DNA of 64,000 nucleotides from Leucosporidium creatinivorum (taxonomy: Eukaryota; Basidiomycota; Microbotryomycetes; Leucosporidiales; Leucosporidiaceae), in NCBI GenBank assembly GCA_001600635.1, contig BCKL01000011.1, forward strand, positions 435,383 through 499,382, written 5' to 3'. A program made the translations under genes and the position numbers. The notes under the pieces are model-generated. The model searched no databases. It was not told the DNA's origin and saw nothing but the letters and a program-made list of their open reading frames with translations. This document shows, one piece after another, positions 34,826-46,547 of the stretch (the first letter of the stretch is position 1; every line of letters begins with the position of its first letter).

Positions 34826-35839
34826 TCAAACCCCTGCCAGCCTGCCATACCCTCCAGAGACCTGCTTCTTGCGATCCCTCCTGACCTTGCTCCATTTGCT
34901 GCGATCAATCGACTTGCTCTGCAACCCTGGCTGGCCAATGGCTTCGGGCAGCTCGACCATCGCCGAAGCGTAGCCCGATTTTGTCGAGCCCAGCTCGTAG
35001 TACTCCATCTCCCCGCCCGAATCTGAGGAGTCGGGAGCGAGCTCAGCGGGAGGGACGTGCCAGTCTGGAGGGAGGTCGGCAGCGTAGGAGAAGGGATCCG
35101 AGGAGGTGAGGAAGCGGTAGAGGTACAAGGCGACCCAGGGTCCGCCGATGGGAAGGATAGTGATACTCTGGGGGAAGAAAGTGTGTGAGTGTGGTACATC
35201 TGAAGACTGAAGGCGCGCGACGAACGAAAGGAAGGAGAACGTCGAGCCGAACAAGCGCCGCTGAGCAGCTTCGCTCGCTTTGAGAGGCCATGCTGGATCA
35301 AGAGGGCGTCAGTATTTGGCAAGGATCTCTTAGTAATCTCTCACTCACCAGCTGGCCTTCCATGAATCGCCTTGCTCCGAGGTGACGACCGAGAGCCAGA
35401 TGCCAGCGCCGAGATGGACGAAGGAGCACCTCTGCGAGCGAGCGCGATCAGCTACTAAGCTCGGCAATGATCATTCAAGTCAAAAGTCAAGCTACTCACC
35501 ACCAATACATATAACACGCCCCAGATCCGCTTTGTCGGCAGCAGCTCGCGCATCAAGCCGTAAGCAGCTACTCCGGCGAAAAGTATCGCACTCCACACCG
35601 TCAATCCGAGCGCCACCTTCTGCTCCATCGGCCAGGTACCTTGCCATTGTACTGTAGGCGACGATGGAGAGCGTCCTGGGTCAGCCTCCGCTGTTCCCCG
35701 TCCACCAAGCCCTGCGCCAACCCTACCCCGAGACTGACGTACGAAGCACTGAAAGGGTGAGGATGGCCACAAACCATGCTAGAGCACATCCGGAAAAGAG
35801 CGCATTCCGAGCTCTCCGTAGCAGAGCACCCTGCTCCAT
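34826..35839 (-). CDS. Multi-pass membrane protein of unknown function
   Basis: Four to five exons. The start at 35839 gives MEQGALLRRARNALFSGCAL and the first span ALAWFVAILTLSVL. Exon 2 has PMEQKVALGLTVWSAILFAG and AYGLMRELLPTKRIWGVLYV. Exon 3 has FVHLGAGIWLSVVTSEQGDS. The final exon has ITILPIGGPWVALYLYRFLT and then the soluble tail PDWHVPPAELAPDSSDSGGE and EYYELGSTKSG, ending GRLAGV at TGA. About four membrane spans and an acidic cytosolic tail. No family recognised. The frame of the exon around 35300-35230 is ambiguous, because two frames are open and the splice sites do not settle it. Confidence 0.6.
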
Positions 35840-36211
35840 CTGGCGGCTGTGAGCGTCGGCGAACGAAGAGCGAGCGAAGGGGCGGGGAGGGGAACGCCGA
35901 GTAGCTCGTTTGTCGTGTCGAGGGCTGGTATTGGTGCTCGCAGAGAGCAGTAGTGATGATACGGCAGGATCCCAAGAGCACTTGCGCCGCAAACCGCCGA
36001 GCAAGAGGAGACGAACGCGCTCGGGGCAGCTCCGCGCGGAGTCTGGGGTGAGATCGAGCGAAAGCTGTATAGCAGAGCAGGGAGAGCAGAAGGCTGTTGA
36101 TGTCAGAGCTGTAGGGCAAGCAGCTGAGAGTAATCCAAACCCGGCCGAAGCGAAGGAGAGGAAGCCGCCCCTCTCGCTGCTGACGCTGGTTGACCGTCTT
36201 CGCACACCTCG
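35840..36211. other. Divergent intergenic region
   Basis: This 372-base region lies between the start codons of the membrane protein (minus) and the PX-domain gene (plus). Presumed promoters of both; no distinctive motif seen. Confidence 0.5.
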
Positions 36212-37447
36212 ATGGCTTCGCTTGGCTCAGCAGCACAGGGAGCAACACCACCACCACTCAGTCGGAAGCGTACAGGAACAGTCTCTACCGAACTCAGTGA
36301 AGCAACGTCGGAGCTCCTTCACCTCTCGCTCGACATCCACCTGCCCTCACAACAGCCCACACCACGCCGACGAGGGGATAGCTCAGCAGGAGGACAGGAT
36401 CCTAGGCTGTGGAGGAGGAAGAGCTTAGAAGAGCTCAGAGTACCGCCAGGCTACAAGGGAGCGATCGCGGGCAACGGGCGGGGAGGAGCAGCAGCAAGCT
36501 CGGGCTTCAGCAGCAGGGAGGAGAGCAGAGCGGCAGCAGGAGCAGCAGGAGACGTTGATGGAGCTCGTACACCGACTCAGCAGCCGCTAGCCAGCAGTCG
36601 GCATTTGCTTCGGAGGGCCAACTCGGTGGAGGAGCTGCTTGCTCGGGATGATGGCGATGAAGAGGATGACTCGCTGGACGATGGGTTCACTAGTGATGTG
36701 AGTAGTGGTCTCGAGGTGCTACAAGTGCTCTACTGACCCTCTACGACGTGCAGGAGGAGCCCTTCCGCTGTCGGCCGCCTTCTATCGCTTCCTCCAACAC
36801 CTCTCAGCGCTCATCTGTAGGTCTTTAAGCTGCATCCAGTCTTACCCGAGTAGCTAATCGTTGACAGCTGACCCTCCTTCAGCGATTCGGTGTGCGGCTC
36901 GAGGACAGGTCGGATCAGGCTTGCGACGTCTTCGCCCGAGACGTTCGTTCACGCTCTCTTCTACTCCTCGCTCTCGCTAACGACCCCTCGCGTCGACAGG
37001 TCAAGATCTCAGGCTTCCACCCAGTCGGCGCACAGAACTCGGGCGGCTTCGTCGTCTTTGACATCGAGATCCACACTCGCGAGGTGAGCTCGGCTCTTGC
37101 ACCGTTTCTCAGAGCCTCGCTGACTTGCTCCCTCCAAAACAGAACACCCTCATCAAAGCTCACAAGCGCTACTCGGCATTCGTACACCTACGTAGCGCGC
37201 TCATCGCCGCTTTCCCCCGACTCAAGACTCTCATACCTCGTCTCCCGCCAAAATCGTCGCTCGGTGAGACTGGTCTGCGCTTCGACACACTTCTGAACAC
37301 TCGCTGACCTTATGCACCTTACCAGCCAAGTATCGGCCGTCATTCTTGGAGCGCAGACGGCAGCAGCTGTCCTACTGGCTCACCACCGTCCTGCTGCACC
37401 CCGAGACGGGCTCTTCGGCGTTGGTTCGGACATGGGTACTGGAATGA
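36212..37447 (+). CDS. PX-domain protein, Ypt35-like
   Basis: Phosphoinositide-binding PX protein, probably endosomal. The start at 36212 gives MASLGSAAQGATPPPLSRKR and a disordered Ser/Arg/Asp-rich N-terminus (LLARDDGDEEDDSLDDGFTS). The PX domain is spread over later exons: VKISGFHPVGAQNSGGFVVF, then DIEIHTRE, NTLIKAHKRYSAFVHLRSAL and PRLKTLIPRLPPKSSL, then AKYRPSFLERRRQQLSYWLT and TVLLHPETGSSALVRTWVLE to TGA. The KRYSAF and LPPK motifs and FLERRRQQLSYWL helix match the PI3P-binding PX fold; YPT35 has the same C-terminal arrangement. The last exon's final 96 bases are duplicated at 7189-7284. The gene converges with the right-copy histone H4. Confidence 0.85.
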
Positions 37448-37982
37448 GGTGTAGAGCAGAGGAGGCTAGGAGCAGTATCAAGTGGTGCGCAGGATGTTGT
37501 TGTAACACTACACATATCTCAGCAGGAGCTGCAGTCGCTCGCTTCTGACTTCGGCGAAGGGCTCGGGGTTGAGCAACGGCTGCTCTTGCGTCTAGCTGCT
37601 CCTCAGGCGGTGGTGTACGATTCAGGTCTACGATCCTGCACCTCTCTCGCCTGCTCTGTACCTCTGCAGCTGCCTCGACTCTCACATCGTCCCCAGCTCA
37701 CGTGCTCGGCGCTTTGTTTGTCGTCTCGCGTTCAAAAGGTTGAGCGACTTGCTCTCGCTGGGAAGCTGCAGCAGAGCAGGGGCGTCGAGGTGTAAGGTAG
37801 CTGGAAAGTGGTGTGTAGCTCATGGTGCTCTCAGTCTCTCCTTCGCAGCAGACGGACGGTCGCGACGAGGTTGATGGGGACGAAAGCCAGAGTAGACGTC
37901 AAATGCAAAGTAACAACAGGTAGAAAAAGACGAAGTAGGGGTGGGTGTAGCAGAGTAGGGTAGCAGTGTAGGAAGTGACTGC

Positions 37983-38282
37983 TTATGCGCCGAAACCGTA
38001 GAGGGCTGTTCGAAGGAGAGAGCGGCAGGGTCAGCGACGGGCGACGATGAGAGGGTGCAGTGAAGTAGGAGCTCACTCTTTCCGGCGCGCTTGAGAGCGT
38101 AGACGACGTCGAGGGAGGTGACAGTCTTGCGCTTGGCGTGCTCAGTGTAGGTGACCGAGTCGCGGATAACGTCTGTTTGTGGAGGGCGCCGAGTCAGCTT
38201 TCGGTGTTCGAGTGGCAATGAAGTACTCTGTACTAGACTCACTCTCGAGGAAGATCTTGAGAACACCACGGGTCTCCTCGTA
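37983..38282 (-). CDS. HHF: Histone H4 (right copy, 5' part in assembly gap)
   Basis: The last exons of a second H4 gene: [13 protein letters not shown] directly against the gap, then [20 protein letters not shown] through LKRAGK, then TLYGFGA and TAA at 37983. Intron positions are the same as in the left copy; intron sequences differ by several substitutions. The N-terminal tail and first exons are missing only because of the run of Ns, so the gene is probably complete in the organism. It converges on the PX-domain gene. Confidence 0.93.
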
Positions 38283-39127
38283 NNNNNNNNNNNNNNNNNN
38301 NNNNNNNNNNNNNNNNNNNNNNNNNNNNNNNNNNNNNNNNNNNNNNNNNNNNNNNNNNNNNNNNNNNNNNNNNNNNNNNNNNNNNNNNNNNNNNNNNNNN
38401 NNNNNNNNNNNNNNNNNNNNNNNNNNNNNNNNNNNNNNNNNNNNNNNNNNNNNNNNNNNNNNNNNNNNNNNNNNNNNNNNNNNNNNNNNNNNNNNNNNNN
38501 NNNNNNNNNNNNNNNNNNNNNNNNNNNNNNNNNNNNNNNNNNNNNNNNNNNNNNNNNNNNNNNNNNNNNNNNNNNNNNNNNNNNNNNNNNNNNNNNNNNN
38601 NNNNNNNNNNNNNNNNNNNNNNNNNNNNNNNNNNNNNNNNNNNNNNNNNNNNNNNNNNNNNNNNNNNNNNNNNNNNNNNNNNNNNNNNNNNNNNNNNNNN
38701 NNNNNNNNNNNNNNNNNNNNNNNNNNNNNNNNNNNNNNNNNNNNNNNNNNNNNNNNNNNNNNNNNNNNNNNNNNNNNNNNNNNNNNNNNNNNNNNNNNNN
38801 NNNNNNNNNNNNNNNNNNNNNNNNNNNNNNNNNNNNNNNNNNNNNNNNNNNNNNNNNNNNNNNNNNNNNNNNNNNNNNNNNNNNNNNNNNNNNNNNNNNN
38901 NNNNNNNNNNNNNNNNNNNNNNNNNNNNNNNNNNNNNNNNNNNNNNNNNNNNNNNNNNNNNNNNNNNNNNNNNNNNNNNNNNNNNNNNNNNNNNNNNNNN
39001 NNNNNNNNNNNNNNNNNNNNNNNNNNNNNNNNNNNNNNNNNNNNNNNNNNNNNNNNNNNNNNNNNNNNNNNNNNNNNNNNNNNNNNNNNNNNNNNNNNNN
39101 NNNNNNNNNNNNNNNNNNNNNNNNNNN
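38283..39127. other. Assembly gap (845 Ns)
   Basis: The gap replaces the divergent promoter and the N-terminal exons of both right-copy histone genes. Its edges map to 5493 and 6363 of the left copy, a span of 871 bases, so the stated gap length is close to the expected one. Any open frame translated across it is meaningless. Confidence 0.98.
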
Positions 39128-39498
<371 letters not shown>

Positions 39499-39956
39499 AC
39501 TGTAGCTTGCTCCCCCTGCTCCTGCTTAGCCCACCCACCCGCCTCCCTTCGCTATTTCGTGTCGTCGTCGACCCTGTTGTTTCTAGTTCATCACACCCAC
39601 CCTTGCAACCCATGAACGCGCTCTTGTTAGCGCTGGTTCTTACCACATCTTTCACGTTGTCTGCTGCTGAGAGATGACCGAGAGAGAGCTACAGCGAGGA
39701 GAGCAAACAAGTCCGAGCCGAGCAAGTCACGTGACGGCGCGAGTTGGAGGTGACTGAGCGTAGGAGAGTGGTGTTGATGAGCTGCAACGCGCGTCATTCA
39801 GTCGTGTAGTACTCTAGCTCTTGTCGCAACCTCGCTATGAACCTCTACACAGCAGCGAGAACGGCTCATTCAACCCTTCGCCGAGCTGTTCTCGCTCATC
39901 ACACGGCGCTGAGGAACGAAGCGAGGATATTACAGCAAGCAAGTCCGATCAAGAAC

Positions 39957-42900
39957 CTATTCATCTATCTCCTCCAATCGAGGCAACTCCCCCGCATCCA
40001 CCACCTCGGGCTTCTCATAGTTCCTCAACCTTTTCTCGACCAAGAAAGACTCCTCCAACTTCCTCTGCGCCCACTTCTCTCCCATCTGCCTCCCCTTCGT
40101 CTTGGCGAGCGGTCCCAAAAGCATCCACCCGAGCCCAGCATAGTACCAAGCGATGTCACGCAAGCTCGCCGGCGACCATGGCTCGCGACTGGCGAGAGCC
40201 TTGAAGCCCGCGTAGAGGTGGGTCCAGAGGGGAGGCGTGGCGAGGAGGATGAAGAGTTGGAGGGCGATGCGCGAGATGTACCAGTTGGCAAGTCGAGCGC
40301 CTTCTCCGGCGCTGAGGACGGTGCCGGCGCGGAAGAGGACAAGCGCCGAGTCCAAGTCGACGCGCATGGGGTGAGTGCGAGGGGTAAAGTAGCGGAAGAC
40401 GCGATAGAGGACGGAGAGGCCGACGATGCCGGTCGCCCAGCAGTGGAGGAGGTAGATGGTGGGAGGCGAGTCAAGCGAGGTGGTCGACTTGGAGAGGAGA
40501 GAGAGGGGAAGATGGACGAAGGCGAGCATGGAGAAGGAGAGGAGGGTGGGGAGGATGAAGCCGACTAGCGCGACGAAGGAGGCGATCGAGGCGACGGCTT
40601 GTAGGTGCACTCGGTTGATGCGAGGCGAGTGAATCGCCGAGCGGTGGTGGACGAGGTAAGTCGCCGCCGCGAGGGTGTAGGCTCCGACGGTGATGGAGTA
40701 GAGATCATGCACTTCGTTGTGAGTGACGAACCCGACGAGGTAGCGACCGACGAGGACTGCGAAGGAGGAGCGGTCAGTCTCGGCGAGGTGGAAAGAGAAG
40801 CGTGAAGCTTACGAGGGGCGACGAGCGTTCCGCAAATGGCCAACGAGCCGATGAGCCAGAGGAGGTAGACGAAGAGCCAAATCCTCGTGCGGAAGTTGGG
40901 TGGAAGGTAGACCTGCGTAGGAGGAGTCGGCGTCATGCTCGGGCCTCGGCGCTGGTCAAAGCCAACTCACGACTCGGTAAGCGTCGCCCTTCCTCGTCGT
41001 CGCCATCTCGACCAGCTGCGCCGCAACAACCCTCGTAGCGATATCGTCGAGAGGGTGGCCCTCCTCCGTTACGCGAACGAGCATCGGTCTCTTGGGCGCG
41101 ACCCTGACGGTGTCGACGGCTGGCACTCGACCGAAGCCTCCGTCCTTCCTGAAGACGACTTCCTTAGGCGAGACGAGGGCGCCCCACTGCTCCTCATTCT
41201 CCTCGGTATCGTCCACTCCCGCACGCTTGAGCGTAAGCCTCGCATGCCAGGTGCGGCGGATGTGAGTGCCCTCCTCGGCGAGGTCGCGGTGGCCAAAGAC
41301 GAACGAGGAGAGGCGAAGGGCGTGTGCGGTGCGCTTCGTCCAGTTGAGGAGTAGCTTGCGAGCTCGTGCTCGAGGGTCGGCCGCTCGCATCGGGAGAGGA
41401 ATGATGAACTGGTAGATGATGAGGTCGACCGGGAGGGAGAAGCTGCGACTGCGAGTGTATAAAGAAGTCAGCGAGCGGTCGAGACGGAGGGGTGGTAGGC
41501 TGGCCTACACAGTCGGCCATCGAAGAGGTAAGATGCCGGCGCAGGCGTAGCGGAGGAAGAGGATATTGGCGCCGAAGGTGAAGGCGATGACGGCGCCGTA
41601 GAGCACCGCGCTCGTGGCGATCTTGCGAGCTTGCGTGCGAGAGGAGCGCTCGAGTATCTCCCTGATGGGATGGAACTCGGCAGCCTGTGGGTCTCGAATG
41701 AACCAAACGAGGCCCGGCCGAACGGCGCCACGAACCATGTCGATGGACGAGGCGAAGGCGAACATGAAGGCGGTGCCGGTAATCCAGCTGATAAAGTAGG
41801 CTGCTCGAACGAGAGGGTCAGCGACGCGGAGAGTGCAGTCGGCGAAGTCGACTCACCCGAGAAGGGCGCTCGGAGGTGGAAAGCGAGGCGACTGGCGAAG
41901 GTCGCGTTGGGGAACAGAGGGAGGGTCGCGGCGCTGAGGAGCATGCCGCACGTGCCGGGGAAGACGACGATCTGCGTACCACTAGAGATCAGCCAGTGCT
42001 CAGCGCCGGGCGGAACCAACTCACCTCGATGAAGACGAAGAGGCAGACCTTGAGCAGCGTGAGTTGCTGCTTGATGCCCTCGCGAATCACGCGGTCGACC
42101 TGTTGGCTATACTCGCTCTTCGTGATCTGGAGGTACCAGGCGCCAGCGAGCAGAGCAGCGCCGTAGCCCAGGGCGACGCAGAGGCCTCGGTGGAGGGGAT
42201 CGTCGTCCAGAGCCATACGAGTCCAGTGGTGCGCGATGGTTGTGAGGGTCCTCTTGAGCAAAGTGACAGCGACAGGTCGAGGCTCGGCCGAAGCGAACAC
42301 TGTTGCTGCGAAGGTCGAGTTGAAGGATTCGGCGAGGGCGACGATGGCGGCTTCGGTCGCATTGCTGGCGATGGTCGTGTTGTTGGTGATGGTCGTGGTC
42401 GAGGGACTGAGTGCGGTCGTGCATGTCTTTGCGAGGGCCATGGGGAGCTTGCTGCATGCCGGCACAAGTCGAGGAGCGAGCAGGCGGAAGGCGAGTCGAA
42501 CGGGGGCGGAGAGGAGGGTGAAGAGGCCGTCGAAGAGAGGGTCCGAGATGGTGCGTACGGCGCAGAGGGGCATGGTGACGAGACGGAGAGCGTTCGACTG
42601 TTGCGTAAACGGATCAGCAGAGCCATTGAGGCGAGCCCGAACCCAAAACTTACGGCTGCAAGCACTCGTCCGATCGAAAGAGGAACCCAGACTCCTCCAG
42701 CAAGGCAGAGGGAGATGAGGAGGATCATGAGGCTGCGAACGAGTAGTGGCAAGGTCAGCGGCTGCTCTCAACAGCCACGGCGTGAGTCCCAGCTCACCCA
42801 AGGTTCTGCACGAGCGTAAGAATCGAGCCTCGCATCCCGATCGCATCGAGTACGCCCTCAAAGTCCTCGAAGACGTCCTCGGCGAACGGCTCTTCATCCG

Positions 42901-44992
42901 CGAAGCCCTCTTGGCCGACGAGAGGATTGGCGACGGGCTGGGCTGCAGGTGGTGGCGCAGCGGCGACGTCCACACCGGGCAATGCGGCGAGCGCTGGTGG
43001 CGGCTGAGCGACGACCTGTCGAGGTGGCTGAGCGGCGAAACCAGGTGGTGGTGGACCGACCCACTCGAACCCATCCATGAGGCGAGGCGCGAAGGGATTC
43101 GGTTCGGCTTCGGGTCCGTCGAGAGGGAGCAATGGCGGCGGCTGCTCCCAGGTTGACGAAGGAGGTAATCCGGTGGGATCGCCGAGGGGAAGTTCTTCTA
43201 CTGTCGCGGGGTGTGGAGGGTCGTCGAAGGGTGTGGTCGACCGTGCTCGGTGAGCGGGGAGAGGTCGGATGGGGCGCTCGGGAGAGGGGGGGTGGGTAGG
43301 GAAGGAAGGGCCGGCGCTAGCTTGGCGATGAGCCCTCCGGTGAGCTCGCTCCTCCCGCTGTGTGCGCTCCTCTCGCCGCCGTCTAGCCGCCTCGGGCGAT
43401 CCTCGCACACCCGACCTCACCGGCCCAGCACCTCCCTCGTCCTCACTGGCATCGGAGCGCGCTCTCGACTTGCCTCCGCGACGAGACGGGATGAGGGCGG
43501 TCTCCACCTCTTCATCACTCAAGTCGACCCAGCTGGAGCTCGAGCGGTTGTCGCCAAAGTCGACTGGGCTAGGAGAGCGGCCCATGCCGAGTCGTGAGGT
43601 CGAGGCGACAGGCTGCTCGGGTTCCGTCTCGAGTGGTGGAGCTCCGGCTCGCAGGTTGCGCTCGATCTGCTCCTGCTGCTCCGCATGCTCTCGAGCCCGT
43701 TGAGCGAGATCCTCGATATAGGCATCCCATACCTCGCGAGGAGCGTTGCGAGGAGGCATGGCGCGCACCGCTTGAGCGACCTGCTCGGTGTCCTGGGCGT
43801 CCTGCTCGGCTCGACCTTGAAGTTCGGCGACGATGCCTGCGATCTCGGCGACCTCGAGGTTGGGGAAGGCGGGCTCGACGACGGGAGGGGGTGCGTCGGG
43901 GGCGGGGCCGTTCATGACGATCCACTCGCGGAGGAGGAAGCAAATGACGAAGAGGACGACGACGGTGGAGGTGATGACTTGGCCTCGGAAAGTGTCGCTG
44001 GCGAGAGTTCTGCGCCGAGCGAAAGGTCAGCGAGGCCAGGCGACGCTTTGAAGCGAGACACGCACCCAAAGAGGCTCTGCCAAGAATCTTCGTTGACTTC
44101 CTGCAGCATCGCACTCTGCCTGAGCGCGAGCGCAGTGAGGTTGCCAATTGGATTCGGCGAAACGGCCATGGCTGCCTCGGCCTTGCTCATTAGCGAAGCT
44201 TCCGCCTTGGACAGAGCCTCGGCCGTCGTCTCCAGTAACATCGTCTTCTCTCCAGTCGTCCAATTGATCGTGATGGCTGTCAAGTTGGCCATCAAACCCT
44301 CGGCGAACCCATCCGACCTCTCCGGCTTCGAGTCGGCGGCCGACTGCACGATATTGAGGAGGCTGGCGACGCGGCGGCTGGTGTCGACTGCGGCGAGTTG
44401 CTGAGGGGTACGTCCGGTGAAGAAGAGGGCGGTCGAGCCCATCTGGTCGGCTGTCCAGAGAAGGAAGCGGAAGATCCAGAGGATGGCGTAGGGGAGGACG
44501 GCGAGCCAGGCGGTGGCTACCACGATGGCTCGTAGCACGAAGAGAATGGCGTGGCCGAAGGATTGAAGGACATGGCCGACGAGAAGGTGCAGAGGGAGTC
44601 GCGAGGGCATGGCGGCGTCGTAGACTATCGGCGAGAGATGCGTTCTTGGGGTCAGCTCTGTTGAGGGCTCTGTTGGCTGAGCAAGAGCTCACCTTTGGTG
44701 TAGGAGAGTGGGGTGTGGCATAGCTCGCAGCGAGGCTCCGGATTCGAGCCCCGAGCTGCGATCCAGTCGTTCAGGCAGGTCTCGTGCACGAACTGTAAGG
44801 GATCAGAGGTCAGCTCGTTGCAGGGCTGTAAGCATACATGCCAGCGATGAGCTCTAAACTCACCCTCATCGACCCCGAGCACTGGCACGGCCAGTACAGC
44901 TCGCCCTCGTCTTGCCCGCTGCGACAGACGCGGCAAACGTCCACCTCATCATCCGGTGGTGGTTGGCTGTAGCTTGCTGGAGGGCCCTCCAT
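39957..44992 (-). CDS. SSM4: RING-CH E3 ubiquitin ligase Doa10/Ssm4 (MARCH6/TEB4 family)
   Basis: ER and inner-nuclear-membrane ubiquitin ligase of ER-associated degradation. The start at 44992 gives MEGPPASYSQPPPDDEVDVC and the RING-CH (C4HC3) finger: CRVCRSGQDEGELYWPCQCS, then FVHETCLNDWIAARG and CELCHTPLSY. Many hydrophobic spans follow, including GHAILFVLRAIVVATAWLAV and FRGQVITSTVVVLFVICFLL. A large soluble Arg/Glu/Pro-rich loop (about 43915-42830) comes next, then further spans such as SLMILLISLCLAGGVWVPLS and FRTRIWLFVYLLWLIGSLAI. The C-terminal signature is EESFLVEKRLRNYEKPEVVD, ending ELPRLEEIDE and TAG at 39957. At least ten exons and about 1500 residues, close to MARCH6-type proteins with a longer loop. 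The last codons are duplicated at 4630-4666. Confidence 0.92.
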
Positions 44993-45752
44993 CCTGGCTG
45001 CTGTGCTTCCTGCTTCCTGTTGGCGCCGAGCTGCGCCCTACGAGGTGCTCGTTCGTGCTGAGTTGCGATGAGGTGGTTGCCACTGAGCAGCAGCGGTCGA
45101 GGTCCGATGGTGGAGCTGTCGATCCTGTAGCGTACCTGGTTGAATGTGCTGGTCGTACGAGGCGAGAGAAGTGAAACGAGGTGATTTGGACGAAGGCAAG
45201 GGGTGTCGGCGGCGAGCGTCTCAAGTCATCCGACTTGGCAAGCGACCTTCACTTTGAACGCAGAGCTTGTACTTGACTGGGGAGCATGGCAGTATCTAAG
45301 ATGTGCTAATATCGGGGGCTGCGAAGCCTCCCTACGAGATCGCTGTGCTTCAGATCTCACCCTCGGCGCTCGAGAGCTTCGGCGAGCTTGCTCTCCGCGA
45401 TCGGTAGCCAAGGACTCGGCCGTAGATCGTAGTAGCTCCCCGCAGTCCAGCATTTTTCCATTCTCACTCCCGTGGCTGTGCGCAAGCAGTCCTCCTGTAC
45501 CTAGCTGGGCCGCAGGGCGGGCTGGCAGAAGGTCGGCGCGAGCTCGGCGGACAAGCACTATCTCTTTCTGCACCTCGAGAGTCTTTTGTACACCACTTGA
45601 GTAGTTTCAGTGAGACTAGGAAACATCCTGATGCCCTCGAGGTCACGTAGCATCCGCAATCGGGTTACAGCACCCTCTGAGATGGGCAAGCATTCGAGGC
45701 AGCTCGCCAGACAGGATGGTGACGGCCCGTTGAGTGAGAATGAAAGGCTATG

Positions 45753-45790
45753 GCCGAAGTGGGAGAGTGATTCAATAGAAAGACTTGAAT
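45753..45790 (+). pseudogene. Half tRNA-Ser copy (5' part)
   Basis: The first 16 bases GCCGAAGTGGGAGAGT are identical to the start of the tRNA-Ser gene 163 bases downstream, and the segment through AGACTTGAAT repeats the 5' half, including the UGA anticodon region, with several changes. After 45790 the similarity stops: no variable arm, T-arm or 3' acceptor strand is present. Interpreted as a dead partial duplicate. Confidence 0.6.
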
Positions 45791-45915
45791 GGGGCAGTCT
45801 GATATATGAGCTGAGTGCTGCACGCAGGCTACAGCCCCCGCCGAGCTGAGCGGATCGTCGGCCACATTGCTGAGCAGGATGGGCACAGCAGTCTCAGTGG
45901 GATCAAAAGTTCATC

Positions 45916-46021
45916 GCCGAAGTGGGAGAGTGGTTTAATCCGTAAGACTTGAATTTTTCCGCAAGGAATGACCGACATCTTATGCCCTATGGGCGCGCAG
46001 GTTCGAACCCTGTCTTCGGCG
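45916..46021 (+). tRNA. tRNA-Ser(UGA) with intron
   Basis: The acceptor stem GCCGAAG (45916-45922) pairs with CTTCGGC (46014-46020), followed by discriminator G46021, as expected for serine. The anticodon stem TAAGA (45943-45947) pairs with TCTTA (45978-45982). The loop is CT-TGA-A-A with anticodon TGA at 45950-45952. A 23-base intron at 45954-45976 sits one base 3' of the anticodon, the normal eukaryotic position. A long variable arm (TGCCC/GGGCG type) marks a class II tRNA. The internal B box is GGTTCGAACCC at 46000-46010. Confidence 0.92.
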
Positions 46022-46024
46022 CTC

Positions 46025-46047
46025 TTTTGCCACCTTGCCCCTTTTTT
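46025..46047 (+). terminator. RNA polymerase III terminator
   Basis: A T4 run at 46025-46028, four bases after the tRNA end, and a stronger T6 run at 46042-46047 that probably serves as backup. Confidence 0.7.
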
Positions 46048-46547
46048 GCACTTCTGCATCATCACACATCTCGTTCTCTGCTCCGATGTGTGCCCCGACT
46101 TATGTGCGACTCATCAGGCTCCCATTCACCGCGCCAGCTTCGCTGGCGCCGAGCTCGGCGGTCTCCCAGACCGCCGTGCTGCAATCGGTGTGAGGAAGAC
46201 ACATAGCAGACTAACACGCCCTCTAGACCACGGACTGTCCACCGCGGACAGCCCTGCACCTCAGCAGTCTCCCAATCCTCTTCGTCCAGCCGCTCGGCGC
46301 TCGGTGCCCAGTCGACTTGCGGCCGTCTGTAAGCGTGGCGTCGGAGCAGTACCACGATTGAGCAGCAGAAGCAGCAGTAGCAAGCCGATCACGACCCGAA
46401 CGGTCACCAAGGCAGCTCGCGCCTTCGCCCCGCTCTCCTCCCTCATCGGCGCCGACCGAACCAGCTCAGCCACACCCTTGCCTTACTCCTCTCTACCCCA
46501 TCAATCTCAGATCACCCAAGAGTGACACATATTCCACTAGCGCCCTA

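Larger units (their letters stand above)
44993..46547. other. Intergenic region with a tRNA gene
   Basis: This 1.55-kb region between two minus-strand E3 ligase genes contains the tRNA-Ser(UGA) and a degenerate half copy. The remaining sequence (about 45000-45750 and 46050-46547) has only short unsupported open frames, the longest a 133-codon plus frame at 45203-45604 without recognisable product. Confidence 0.6.
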
